Assembly (NCBI RefSeq): GCF_023078275.1
Contig: NC_062979.1
Span: 23,293,848-23,357,847 of the forward strand
DNA from: Leguminivora glycinivorella
Lineage: Eukaryota > Arthropoda > Insecta > Lepidoptera > Tortricidae
Length of the DNA: 64,000 bases
Reading direction: 5' to 3'
Of this stretch, positions 1 to 8,419 are shown piece by piece. The notes under the pieces were generated by a model. It searched no databases and was not told the DNA's origin. It saw only the letters and a list, made by a program, of their open reading frames with translations. The position numbers and the translations under genes were made by a program. The stretch's first letter is position 1; every line of letters begins with the position of its first letter.

Positions 1-260
1 GCGTGGGCGACGGTCGCGCGACGGTGATGCGACGCATATGAAATCAAACCTTATCGATATGGAAGTATGAGACGCGACGGCGACGGTCGCGCGACGGTGA
101 TGCGACGCATACGAAATCAAACCTTATCGATATGGAAGTATGAGACGCGACGGCGACGGTCGCGCGACGGTGATGCGACGCATACGAAATCAAACCTTAT
201 CGATATGGAAGTATGAGACGCGACGGCGACGGTCGCGCGACGGTCGCGCGAATAAAACCC
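1..260. repeat. Tandem 73-bp GC-rich repeat, part of a Harbinger-like MITE
   Basis: At least three units with a 73-bp period are visible (the motif GTGATGCGACGCAT starts at 24, 97 and 170). Each unit joins a CGACGG/CGCGCG-rich part to an AT-rich part ending in a Cla I-like ATCGAT stretch. The same unit occurs once inside the complete inverted-repeat element at 17827-17977, so this is probably an expanded copy of that element cut by the window start. No gene is seen; the open frames here are products of the repeat. Confidence 0.8.
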
Positions 261-316
261 TGGGTACGTATTTAGCCGAATGGCACAAACGCTCACGAAA
301 CGAAATGCTCGTAGAT

Positions 317-1011
317 ACATACATACATACTATCACGCCTGCATCCCATGAAGGGGTAAGCAGAGCACATGAAACTACTCAAGTTTTAGTGCCATCTTAT
401 GGCAAAAAAACCGGCCAAGAGCGTGTCGGGCCACGCTCAGTGTAGGGTTCCGTAGTTTTCAGTATTTTTCTCAAAAACTACTGAACCTATCAAGTTCAAA
501 ACAATTTTCCTAGAAAGTCTTTATAAAGTTCTACTTTTGTGATTTTTTTCATATTTTTTAAACATAATTGGTTCAAAAGTTAGAGGGGGGGGGGACGCAC
601 TTTTTTTTCCTTTAGGAGCGATTATTTCCGAAAATATTAATATTATCAAAAAACTATCTTAGGAAACCCTTATTCATTTTTGAATACCTATCCAACAATA
701 TATCACACGTTGGGGTCGGAATGAAAAAAAATATCAGCCCCCACTTTACATGTAGGGGGGGTACCCTAATAAAACATTTTTTTCCATTTTTTATTTTTGC
801 ACTTTGTTGGCGTGATTGATATACATATTGGTACCAAATTTCAGCTTTCTAGTGCTTACGGTTACTGAGATTATCCGCGGACGGACGGACGGACGGACGG
901 ACGGACGGACGGACGGACGGACGGACGGACAGACAGACATGGCGAAACTATAAGGGTTCCTAGTTGACTACGGAACCCTAAAAAGGGGTTGAAAGAAATC
1001 GAAAATGTGAC
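317..1011 (-). mobile_element. Retroposon-like repeat (family E), minus orientation, interrupted
   Basis: It begins with the (CATA)n tail and the GGGGTAAGCAGAGCACATG motif also seen at 63563-63712, and in plus orientation at 23321, 31024, 37308 and 59069. It is flanked by the duplication ATGCTCGTAGAT (305-316 and 1012-1023), which fits target-primed insertion. Its body is split by the element at 404-983. Confidence 0.75.
404..983 (+). mobile_element. (GGAC)n-linked element, copy 1
   Basis: This is one of four full-length relatives (the others are at 19563-20127, 41950-42511 and 49343-49873). One end has a small hairpin (GAGCGTG / CACGCTC) followed by TAGGGTTCCGTAG; the other end has the inverted form CTACGGAACCCTA. 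It contains a perfect run of 13 GGAC units (879-930) plus two AGAC units. No ORF. (GTCY)n-linked elements of this sort are known from Lepidoptera; the transposition mechanism is not evident from the sequence. Confidence 0.85.
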
Positions 1012-1122
1012 ATGCTCGTAGATATCTATCTCTATCGCTCTTGCGTATTGGCGTGACAGAGCCAGACTACCTTTCGGGGCGTTTCGTTTTCGTTTCGCGT
1101 CGCAGAAATGCCATTCGGCTAC

Positions 1123-1363
1123 GGCACCTGATTTTAATTTGAATTTACTGAATTGAGTGAAAGGAGAAAAAGGCTTTGTGATAGGACTTTGACAAATGAG
1201 GCGGGCAACGATAAGGAGATAAGTTGGGTGAAAGTAGTGAGATGGGCTGTTGGAGTGCCTTCTTTGAGTCTGAGGACCTAATGGAGCTTAAATAAAGCCC
1301 TGATTTATCTTATCTTATCTAGCTATTTGTTATGTCATATAGTATGAACTGAACTTAGACTTA
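1123..1363. other. No gene recognised
   Basis: AT-rich spacer with a short (TTATC)n stretch near 1306-1320. No coding signal, splice pair or known repeat was recognised. Confidence 0.5.
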
Positions 1364-1364
1364 C

Positions 1365-1739
1365 ACACCGTGTTTTTAATAAATTCCGTTAACTTCGCCA
1401 TATAGTTAGGTTCATTATAGGAAACAGAATAGCATAGTTTTTTTTAATTTGTAACTTTTTTCTGATAAACACCATGCCTGCGGTTACATCAATTGCTGTT
1501 AAGAAACGGGCTTTGTGTGTTCGGAATGCGATTGAAATGTCATAGTTTTGACACTTATTTAGAGTGAGTTAATTGTAAAGCACGTTTCTCAACAGCAATT
1601 GAAGTTAACATCTATCGCAGGTGTATGGCTTTTTTTTTGAAAAAAATACAAATTTAAGAAAACTAACTATACCATTCTGTTTCCTATAATGGACCTAACT
1701 ATTTGCCGAAGTTAACGGAATTCCATAAAAACACGGTGT
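1365..1739. mobile_element. Foldback MITE with ACACCGTG ends
   Basis: Inverted arms of about 65 bases begin ACACCGTGTTTTT and share the motifs AATTCCGTTAACTTCG and AGGAAACAGAAT in opposite orientation at both ends. The centre also contains a short inverted pair (CAATTGCTGTTAAGAAACG and its near complement). A diverged left end of the same family is at about 58490-58540. Confidence 0.8.
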
Positions 1740-1740
1740 A

Positions 1741-2244
1741 TTGACCGGGATAGGTATAGACCGTGATTACCTTTTTGATTTTCATCCAGCTCCCGATATT
1801 TCGACGCAGTTGCATGCATCATGATCACGGAAAACTGAAGAAGGCGGGTGGATGTCAAAGTTGCGTAGACAGCGCGCGATCTACCCTCCTTCGCGCGCGT
1901 CGGCTGCGTTCACTTTCAGCGTTACGACTGGTCTCATTCACACTCGATGGTCTGTCCAAACACACTACACACTACACTCACACTTACTATTCTCATACAA
2001 GTGTCTCAATAACTAGTTGCCACATGCAAAACGGTTACCATAGAAGACGGTGGCGCCCCCATTTTCTAATCTTTTTTGCCAGGCTGTAAGCTTGACTAAG
2101 AATCTTGTAAGCGTTTTCGGATCACCCTTAAGAGGGAAGAGTTCTTAAGCCCGAAAATGGAGAGTTAACCCCACCATTATATATGGAATTTGACAGATGA
2201 CAGCCCACCCACTAAAACCATGAGTTAAGTGGAAAGGATTACTT
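1741..2244. other. Uncharacterised repeat-like stretch without a gene
   Basis: It has moderately GC-rich patches (CGCGCG and CTCCCGATATTTCGACG near 1790-1900). The 108-residue open frame here has no recognisable domain and unbiased composition, so no gene is called. Confidence 0.4.
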
Positions 2245-2655
2245 GACGACCGGTCTGGCCCCGTAGCCGAATGGCATTTCTCCGACGCCAAACGAAAGCG
2301 ATACGCCGCTGGCTCTGTCGCGCCAATACGCAAGCGCGATAGAGATAGATATCTACTAGCGCTTCGTTTCGTGAGCGTTTCGTGAGCGATTGTGCCATTC
2401 GGCTAGCCACCCAGGCGTAGTTGGTAGTGACCCTGCCTGCTAAGCCGCGGTCCTCGGTTCGATTCCCGGTAAGGGCATTTATTTGTGTGACGAACTCAGA
2501 TAATATTTGTTCCTGAGTCATGGATGTTTTCTATGTACATAAGTATGTATTTATCTATATATGTATATCGTCGCCTAGCACCCACAGTACAAGTTTTGCT
2601 TAGTTTGGAGCTAGGTTGATTTGTGTAAGGTGTCAACCATTATTGATTTATTTAT
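2245..2655 (+). mobile_element. tRNA-derived SINE (family S), copy 1, interrupted by a MITE
   Basis: The head GACGACCGGTCTGGC is followed, after an inserted MITE, by GTAGTGACCCTGCCTGC and the B-box-like GGTTCGATTCCCGG. The body is CTGAGTCATGGATG..TTCTATGTA, and the tail region contains CGTCGCCTAGCACCC and GTGTAAGGTGTC. Uninterrupted relatives are at 18709 and 37060. RNA polymerase III promoter-like A and B boxes mark it as tRNA-derived. Confidence 0.8.
2263..2406. mobile_element. TAGCCGAATGGCA MITE inserted in a SINE
   Basis: Ends GTAGCCGAATGGCA and TGCCATTCGGCTA; the inside matches 43203-43347 in reverse orientation. It separates the head of SINE family S (CGGTCTGGC) from the rest of its tRNA-like region. 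The open frames on either strand are MITE sequence and not a gene. Confidence 0.85.
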
Positions 2656-2976
2656 TTAAATATATGAGAGTCGATATTTAATCAATTACTACCACTGAAA
2701 TATTTAAGAGAAAATTAATAACTTTCTGATAATATCGACAAATTAACCAACATGTTAAAATTGATATTACTTCGCAAACTAAACGTTGAAAGGGTTAATT
2801 GGTTATCTAGACCCTTAGTCAGACCTAACTTGAGCCAGACTAGATTGAAACTCGGGAGTTAGGAGTTGCGTTCAAAGACTTAATTAGCTTTTACAGCTCA
2901 GCTGGGAGACCTGCATGCAAATACTAAGTACCTACTAGAGTAGGTTTATGTTCTATGAATAACTATGGTCCTTATA

Positions 2977-3324
2977 CAGAGTGGGGCCTGTAACAAAGGC
3001 GAAGAATTGAACTGTAGGCTATTCTCCTTATACTGATCAACATTTGTTCAGTGACTTTTAAAAATTATGAAGTCCTTAAAATTTTTAATTTTTCATACAA
3101 AATAAATATTAGCTTCAATGTACGCCATTATTGTTGTCATTGACGTTGTCTGTCACACTTTAGACTTAACAGAATTCGCAATACATTACCTCTTAGAAAA
3201 AACTTTCAAGGGTGATAAAAATCAAAATACAAGTTATTTTTAAAAGTCGCCGAACAAATGTTGATCAGTATAAGGAGAATAGCCTAGGGTTCAATTATTC
3301 GCCTTTGTTACAGGCCCCACTCTG
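2977..3324. mobile_element. Foldback MITE with long CAGAGTGGGGCC arms, TA duplication
   Basis: Arms of about 80 bases (CAGAGTGGGGCCTGTAAC... and the complementary GTTACAGGCCCCACTCTG) flank an AT-rich centre. TA dinucleotides lie directly outside both ends (2975-2976 and 3325-3326), as expected for Tc1/mariner-type cut-and-paste elements. No ORF. Confidence 0.85.
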
Positions 3325-3364
3325 TATTAGTACAGATTACGTCTAATGAGTTTAATAGTTATTT

Positions 3365-3920
3365 GTTATACAAGGGGGCAAAGTTGTATTTTAACGCCGA
3401 GTGTGGAATTGAAAAACGAGCAAGTGAAAGGATTCTATAGTTGAACCACGAGCGAAGCGAGTAGTTCGAGAATAGAATCCTGAACTTGCGAGTTTTTTAA
3501 CACTTTCGAAACCGGGCTCTACGCGGCGCTACGACATTTTCGCTACATACGGGGAAACCCATGTAATCGGCTACGCTTCTACGAGCGGTGTGCCCGACAG
3601 TCGGGTTCTTGGTAGCGAAAGTGTTAACACACGAGAAGTAAAATACAATGCACCCGAGTGTAACACAAAACTTTTCCCCTCGCTGTATAGTGAGGAAACT
3701 ACAACGCAAAAAAATGCGTTTATCACAGCTGCCAGTAGTTCCACAGGTGGTAATTGATCTTTATTACTAGATTCACCTACTTTCATCAATTTTGAAGCAG
3801 TTAATTTAACTTTATTCAAGGTCAAATTACTTTACCCACTAGTGGATAAAATGCGTTTTTACCCGCTGGTATTAAAGGACAAAACACGTGTTTCCGAGCT
3901 AGTGAGGGGAAAAATATTTC
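3365..3920. repeat. Dispersed repeat with GAGCGAAGCGAG hairpin, no gene
   Basis: It contains an imperfect palindrome at about 3408-3503 (AAAACGAGCAAGTGAAAGGA pairing with TCCTGAACTTGCGAGTTTTT) around ACGAGCGAAGCGAG. That core motif recurs at about 35250 inside another element. The 84- and 70-residue minus-strand frames have no recognised domain, so no protein is claimed. Confidence 0.45.
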
Positions 3921-4154
3921 TTTATTGGAACAGACTTGCATTTGTTTTTATATGAAGCATCATTATGAATCTTTATGAATGGCCACATAACATTTTCCAA
4001 TTAGGTATAGGTATTTTTAAGAAAATTCCTTATGTTTCTTATGCCAATAAGGCCCTTTTCATAAGAATCAGGTATTTTTAAAATTTAAATCAGAGGGATC
4101 TTGTAACAAATGGACTATTGTGTATTTTTCCATACCATTTTGTGTTTTTTTAGT

Positions 4155-4374
4155 AGGGGAGACCGAGGTGAATTGTTACAGAGGAGAGTCGTGAAAACTT
4201 CGATTTTTGGTAACATAATTAACTATTAGCAAGCTGCCAACATCGCAGGTGTTTTAGTTTATGTCTTGCGCTAGAAAACTCGCGTTATTGCGAACTTGCT
4301 GATAGTTAATGTTCCCAAAAGTCGACTTTGCCACAACTCGCCTCGGTCAAAACTCACCTCAGTCTCCCCTTTTG
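4155..4374. mobile_element. Foldback MITE with AGGGGAGACCGAGGTGA ends
   Basis: The left arm AGGGGAGACCGAGGTGA is matched by the complement of the right arm TCACCTCAGTCTCCCCT. Second inner arms (AACTATTAGCAAG..CTTGCTGATAGTT) are also inverted. No ORF. Confidence 0.75.
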
Positions 4375-4689
4375 AGTCTCAGTACATGATGTATAGGTAC
4401 ATTACATGGCATGTTTAATAAATTAGTCCCTGTTTCCATCCTCATTTGGGTGCAATAAGCTTTCCCCCACAAAGGCCTTAATGACATTAGCGTGATGCTT
4501 TGTACCGTGACGTGACAAATAGACGTATGTCCAATTATGGCGGTTAAGGTTATAGCTCACATTATAATGTACCTATCTATGATTTTACACATGTTGATTT
4601 TCGAAGTTGAACTTCTAATGCGACTTCTAACCGCTCAACACTGGCCAACTCGAATTTTGAAATACTCCTTCCTATTTTCATTTCCACAT

Positions 4690-4790
4690 TACGTTATGAA
4701 GTTTTACTTCACAACGTAATGAAGTTTCACTTCAGAACGTATTGAAGTTTCACTTCACAACTTAATGTGGGAATATCAACGTAATGTGGA
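4690..4790. repeat. Short tandem repeat of GAAGTTTCACTTC palindromes
   Basis: Three to four units of about 27 bases, each holding AACGTAATGAAG and the palindrome GAAGTTTCACTTC, are bounded by CCACATTACGTT and AACGTAATGTGG. The whole block is therefore also inverted-repeat bounded. Confidence 0.7.
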
Positions 4791-5104
4791 AAATCTCTCT
4801 CTTTATCAAGTCCACGCGCTATTTTTTTTTTCGTATTCCGTCGAGCTCGATTTGACCTTGCATATTTGTGAGTGTTTAGTAAAACGTCTCACTTTGTCGG
4901 TTACCATTAAGGCGAGATTTACTTGTATCTTTATATGATTAAACTGACAAAGCGGCTTAGTTATAGCAATCGTCAAAGTAGGATCTGTGGGATGATTTCG
5001 CGTGCACACTCACAGGCGAGCTGAATTATGGATCATGTCTTAAAAACGTTGAAATTTAAACATCACATGTAAAGGAAGCTTAAAATTGGTGTTTTTAATG
5101 ATAT
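4791..5104. other. No gene recognised
   Basis: AT-rich stretch with no splice-framed exon, tRNA-like fold or clear repeat; the 67-residue minus frame shows no domain. Confidence 0.4.
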
Positions 5105-5167
5105 ACATAGAATTGAGCAGACTAGCTGCCTGATGGGAAGCAGTAAGTAACATCAGAGGAGCCAGTA

Positions 5168-5308
5168 CCCCCCTTATTCATAAACGTTCATTAAAGTTAT
5201 CAAGGCGGTAAAGTTCGTTTGTCCCTTTCTATCACACCAATACGTCGGAAAGGGACAAACGAACTTTATCGGCTTGATAACTTTAGTGCCCGTTTATGAA
5301 TAAGAGGG
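5168..5308. mobile_element. Palindromic MITE in LINE remnant, TA duplication
   Basis: Nearly the whole element is an inverted repeat: CCCTTATTCATAAACG against CGTTTATGAATAAGAGGG, with inner arms AAAGTTCGTTTGTCCCTTTC and GAAAGGGACAAACGAACTTT. TA lies at 5166-5167 and 5309-5310. The uninterrupted relative near 60755 reads AGCTACTTATG, which fits a TA target. Confidence 0.85.
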
Positions 5309-5342
5309 TAAAGGCTTTGCCGACCTTTGAGAACCCTAAATA

Positions 5343-6604
5343 TTGGGTTGGCACAAAAGTAATGAGACACTTGGTTTACGTTTTATATTTTTTATTATTA
5401 GGTATTACAATACAAAAAGCTTAGTCGATGATGTAATCACCATTAGCATCTATGACTTCTTGCCAACGATCCGGCAAAGTTTGGATGCCTTTCGCCCAGA
5501 ACTCTGATGGCTGTGCCTCGAAAAAGTTGTTCAACTCCACCTGTACATCATGGAAATCATTGAATTGTTTACCCCGCAAATGTCGTTTCAGGGCTCTAAA
5601 CAAATGAAAGTCTGATGGTGCGAGGTCTGGAGAATAAGGTGGGTGGGGTATCGTCTTCCAGCCCAAGTTCTGCAGCTGTTGGCGAACGGTAGATGCGACA
5701 TGAGGTCGAGCGTTATCATGTAGTAAAATTACAGTGGCTCGTCTTCGTCGTTTTTTCTTGATAGCAGAAGATAGTTCGGTGAGCTGTGTTGAATATTTGT
5801 TAGAGTTTACAGTTTCATTGTGTAATAGTTCATGAAACAGCATGCCTTGCGAGTCCCAGAAACAACAAAGCAAAACTTTTAAGCGGTTCTTTTGACTCAG
5901 CTTCGGTTGAGTTGGTGGCGTTTCTTCTCGAGGCAGCCAAAAAGCACGACGTGTATCGTTGTCATAATAAATCCATGATTCATCTCCCGTAACCAGATCA
6001 GTCAAAAACTCTTTACGTCGGGGTCGCAGCAAAAGTGATTGACAGATGGCGACACGGACTGCACGACTGGCGTCGGTAAGGATGTGCGGTACCCATCGAG
6101 CCAAAACTTTTCGATACCCAAGCTCATGCAGATGGTATTCCACAGCTTGGTGACTGCAATTAAGTGCTTCCGCTAATTCACGAGTAGTAGCATCAGGATT
6201 CGACTGTAGTTCGCGGCGTAAATCGTCATCATTGAATGCAGGTGGTCGCCCTGAGTTTGACTGACTTTCAAGGCTCCTGTCTTCTGATTTAAAACGGTCA
6301 AACCATCTGGACACCGTGGCATGGCTTGTACTTCCAGCGCCCAATTCAGTGTTGATATTGTCAGCCGCAGCCCGCGCACTTTGGCCTAACAAGTACTCGT
6401 ATACGTAAAGTGTTCGAACTTGTCGCTCGTCCATTTTATTTCTATCTAACTAAACCAATCACGAGGGCGGCTTTATAATATATACCCTCACATTAGAAGT
6501 ACCTAGAATGTTCTACAACATACTAGAATATTATCGAAAACAATTAACTTAAGAAAGGAAATGTATAGAGTTTTGTAGAGTGTGTCACTTTTGTGCCAAC
6601 CCAA
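5343..6604 (-). mobile_element. Complete mariner element (1262 bp) with TIRs and TA duplication
   Basis: Both ends carry TTGGGTTGGCACAAAAGT as inverted repeats, flanked by TA at 5341-5342 and 6605-6606. The length is typical of mariner (about 1.3 kb). It holds one uninterrupted transposase ORF on the minus strand. The target is a LINE remnant whose empty form is present at about 60778-60799, so both the insertion point and the TA duplication are directly supported. Confidence 0.97.
5421..6434 (-). CDS. mariner transposase, DD34D, intact
   Basis: A 337-residue transposase that would bind its own terminal repeats and move the element by cut-and-paste into TA sites in the nucleus. The N-terminal third (about 1-110) has the paired helix-turn-helix layout of the family, including a VSRWFDRF helix near 41-48 and an SGRPP linker near 61-65. 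A WVPH motif is at about 114-117. The catalytic acidic residues are D151 (TGDESW), D240 (LLHDNARPH) and D275 (YSPDLAPSD), with 34 residues between the last two, the mariner signature. There is no stop, frameshift or missing motif, and the length is close to the usual 340-350. The start Met lies just inside the right terminal repeat region, as is usual. The intact frame suggests recent activity. Subfamily was not determined. Confidence 0.97.
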   Translation of the reverse strand: MDERQVRTLYVYEYLLGQSARAAADNINTELGAGSTSHATVSRWFDRFKSEDRSLESQSNSGRPPAFNDDDLRRELQSNPDATTRELAEALNCSHQAVEYHLHELGYRKVLARWVPHILTDASRAVRVAICQSLLLRPRRKEFLTDLVTGDESWIYYDNDTRRAFWLPREETPPTQPKLSQKNRLKVLLCCFWDSQGMLFHELLHNETVNSNKYSTQLTELSSAIKKKRRRRATVILLHDNARPHVASTVRQQLQNLGWKTIPHPPYSPDLAPSDFHLFRALKRHLRGKQFNDFHDVQVELNNFFEAQPSEFWAKGIQTLPDRWQEVIDANGDYIID

Positions 6605-6739
6605 TACTAGCTTCTTGCGATATACCTCATAGGGAAACAGAAGGTAGTTTTTTCACAATTTGCGTGTACTAGGCAGAAACTGATTAATGATGAATGAGGC
6701 TCCATAATAATGCTGTTTTATGAGGCTCCTTTTTTTTAA

Positions 6740-7017
6740 ATTATAAATGGGCTTACTCTTGACCACAGACTAGCCAAAGGCAAAGACGTGGCCTACGATG
6801 GAGTGAGCTCGCCCAGAAGATGCCTGTTCACTCTTGATTTGAAGGTTGCCGGGTTATATGAGCTCGGAAATATAGCCGCCGGCAAGGAATTCCACTCCTT
6901 GGCAGTGCGCATAAGAAAAGAAGAAGCAAAGCGCTTCGTGCGGATTCGTGGAATATCCACTAAGTAAGGATGGAGACCATAACCCTGTTCTAGATAGGAT
7001 AAGTGTGCAACATCCAT
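6740..7017 (-). pseudogene. C-terminal fragment of a non-LTR retrotransposon ORF2 plus 3' tail
   Basis: A 74-residue minus-strand frame (6793-7017) carries the pattern RTKRFASSFLMRTAKEWNSL..IFP, then FKSRVNRHL. This is the usual end of jockey/CR1-type reverse transcriptase proteins (basic stretch, RTA..WN.LP, then FK..V..HL). It is followed by a 3' tail ending AAGCCCATTTATAAT and an A-run. Endonuclease and reverse transcriptase domains are absent, so it is a 5'-truncated dead copy. The same 3' tail recurs at 10936-11040, 14128-14205 and 53455-53552. Confidence 0.8.
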
Positions 7018-7524
7018 TTTGTTTGTCGTTTTCCGACGAGCTCAAAGTGAGCTTGCATATGACGCGATGACGCGCTGAATTATGGCATTGCCTTGAAAAA
7101 TCCAATGTTTTAGCTGTCTTTACGAATCTTGGAGTTATGCCAGAATTTTTTGCGTATATTTGACCGCAGCGAAGCAAGGGCTACGTTTTAACTCAAGCAG
7201 TTTGCTTTTGTATGTCCGGATGTCTCGCTCTACAGCTCGCATTTCCCAACCGATTCGCGTGAAATTTTGTGACCAGATTCTATGACTCAATAAAATTTTT
7301 TTGTCGTCCCAGATTTTGGAAATTGTAAAAAATTACAAAGTCATGGGGCCTCACGCCTTAACTTTTAGCCGTATCGATATCTTAAAAGTCTTGTCTTTTA
7401 GATACATGTATATAGAGTGCTTGGCAAAAAAATTAGACGTTTTAGAACACAGGTTTAGACGGTAGATGTAAAAATATGTAATTTTGCATGAGAATAAGCA
7501 TTTTTATTTCGCCAATCTACGTAT
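7018..7524. other. No gene recognised; diverged repeat-like spacer
   Basis: It contains a CAACCGATTCGCGTGAAATTTT block that recurs in weaker form at about 7793-7812 (CAACCGATTCTCGTAAAATT), suggesting an old repeat pair. No ORF with a domain. Confidence 0.4.
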
Positions 7525-7606
7525 GTGTTAGGGTGGCTCAGTGGTAAGTCACCGTGCTTTTTTTCAAATTTCTAATCACCAAGTTCTGCGTTCGAATCCT
7601 CCAGGT
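7525..7606 (+). repeat. tRNA-like SINE head
   Basis: An A-box-like GGTGGCTCAGTGGTAAG and a B-box-like GCGTTCGAATCCTCC are spaced about 50 bases apart, followed by an AT-rich tail. The acceptor arms do not pair well, so this is a tRNA-derived repeat and not a working tRNA gene. Confidence 0.5.
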
Positions 7607-8419
7607 GCCATAATTTTTGTATTTTTTTTGCATTTGAATTTTGTATTATAATAATTATATTTTAACCAACTAAGCGATATATACATTTTATATACATATA
7701 ATCATATTTTTTTTCAGTAGAAAGTAAAATCCTGTTTGCTCGATGATTGAAATTTGCATTTTTATGTCCGTGTATTTTCCTCTATTCAACCGATTCTCGT
7801 AAAATTTAATTATGTAACGAGACTATTTATATTTATTTTTTATGATCCAGTGTTTAATAATTTTGAAGTACAAAAAAAAACTTATTATTTATAAATAAAT
7901 GTAGTGCCGATGATGGCAAAAATAAGTACTAACCAATTTGATATAGAAAGGATGAGCTGAAATAATTACGATGCCTCTCCTACAACGTCACGCCACAATA
8001 TTCTCACAGATGGCGTTAAACAGAAGATAAAAACTTACCTCGGAAAAATCAACAAAATTGTGTCTGACCAAAGATCTATATAACTTCGTCTGACTAAGAC
8101 TCTATACTCTCTGGTTTGACTAAGGAAAACGGACGCAAACATTAAAAATTTGTGCGTGGAGTCCCTCCGCGCGGCATAAGTGAAACTTCGTAACATAATT
8201 ATGATAGCTGTTGGCAACAAGAAGAAAAATAATAAAAATAAAAATACAAAAAGTTTTGCATTTGCCGGGAATCGAACCTAGAAATATGACTAGCGTGAGG
8301 GCAAAAATGTACCATGAATGACACTGCACCACCGTGGTTTGTACTAATCGGTGCGAATTTAAGTGTTATGTGCTGCCACTTTCAAATAGATTGAATTAGT
8401 AAGTTGGCGATGCATCGTA
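7607..8419. other. AT-rich region with one minus-strand tRNA-like block, no gene
   Basis: A GCCGGGAATCGAACC motif at about 8265-8279 is the complement of a tRNA B box (GGTTCGATTCCCGGC) and marks a second tRNA-like repeat head on the minus strand (about 8262-8340). The small open frames here have no domain. Confidence 0.45.

Larger units (their letters stand above)
272..1122. mobile_element. MITE with TAGCCGAATGGCA ends, interrupted by a nested insertion
   Basis: The left end carries TAGCCGAATGGCA and the right end its complement TGCCATTCGGCTA. The 5' part (272-316) and the 3' part (1012-1122) together match the uninterrupted copy at 43203-43347. The gap is filled by another repeat flanked by a 12-bp duplication. 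Other copies lie at 2263-2406, 31217-31340 and 55250-55393. Confidence 0.8.
5105..6650 (-). mobile_element. LINE 3' remnant split by a MITE and by mariner
   Basis: The pieces 5113-5165, 5311-5342 and 6605-6650 line up, in order, with the LINE 3' region at 60690-60835 (shared motifs GCCTGATGG.AAGCAG, GCCGACCTTTGAGAACCC, AGGGAAACA, AGAAGGTAG). The interruptions are the MITE at 5168-5308 and mariner at 5343-6604. The element is truncated soon after 6650. Confidence 0.7.

Noticed and set aside
2225..2521. 98-residue minus-strand ORF, and the similar frame at 43172-43363
   Set aside because: Both are mostly the TAGCCGAATGGCA MITE read through.
3571..3825. 84-residue minus-strand ORF
   Set aside because: No recognisable domain, lies in a dispersed repeat with a hairpin; not enough to call a gene.
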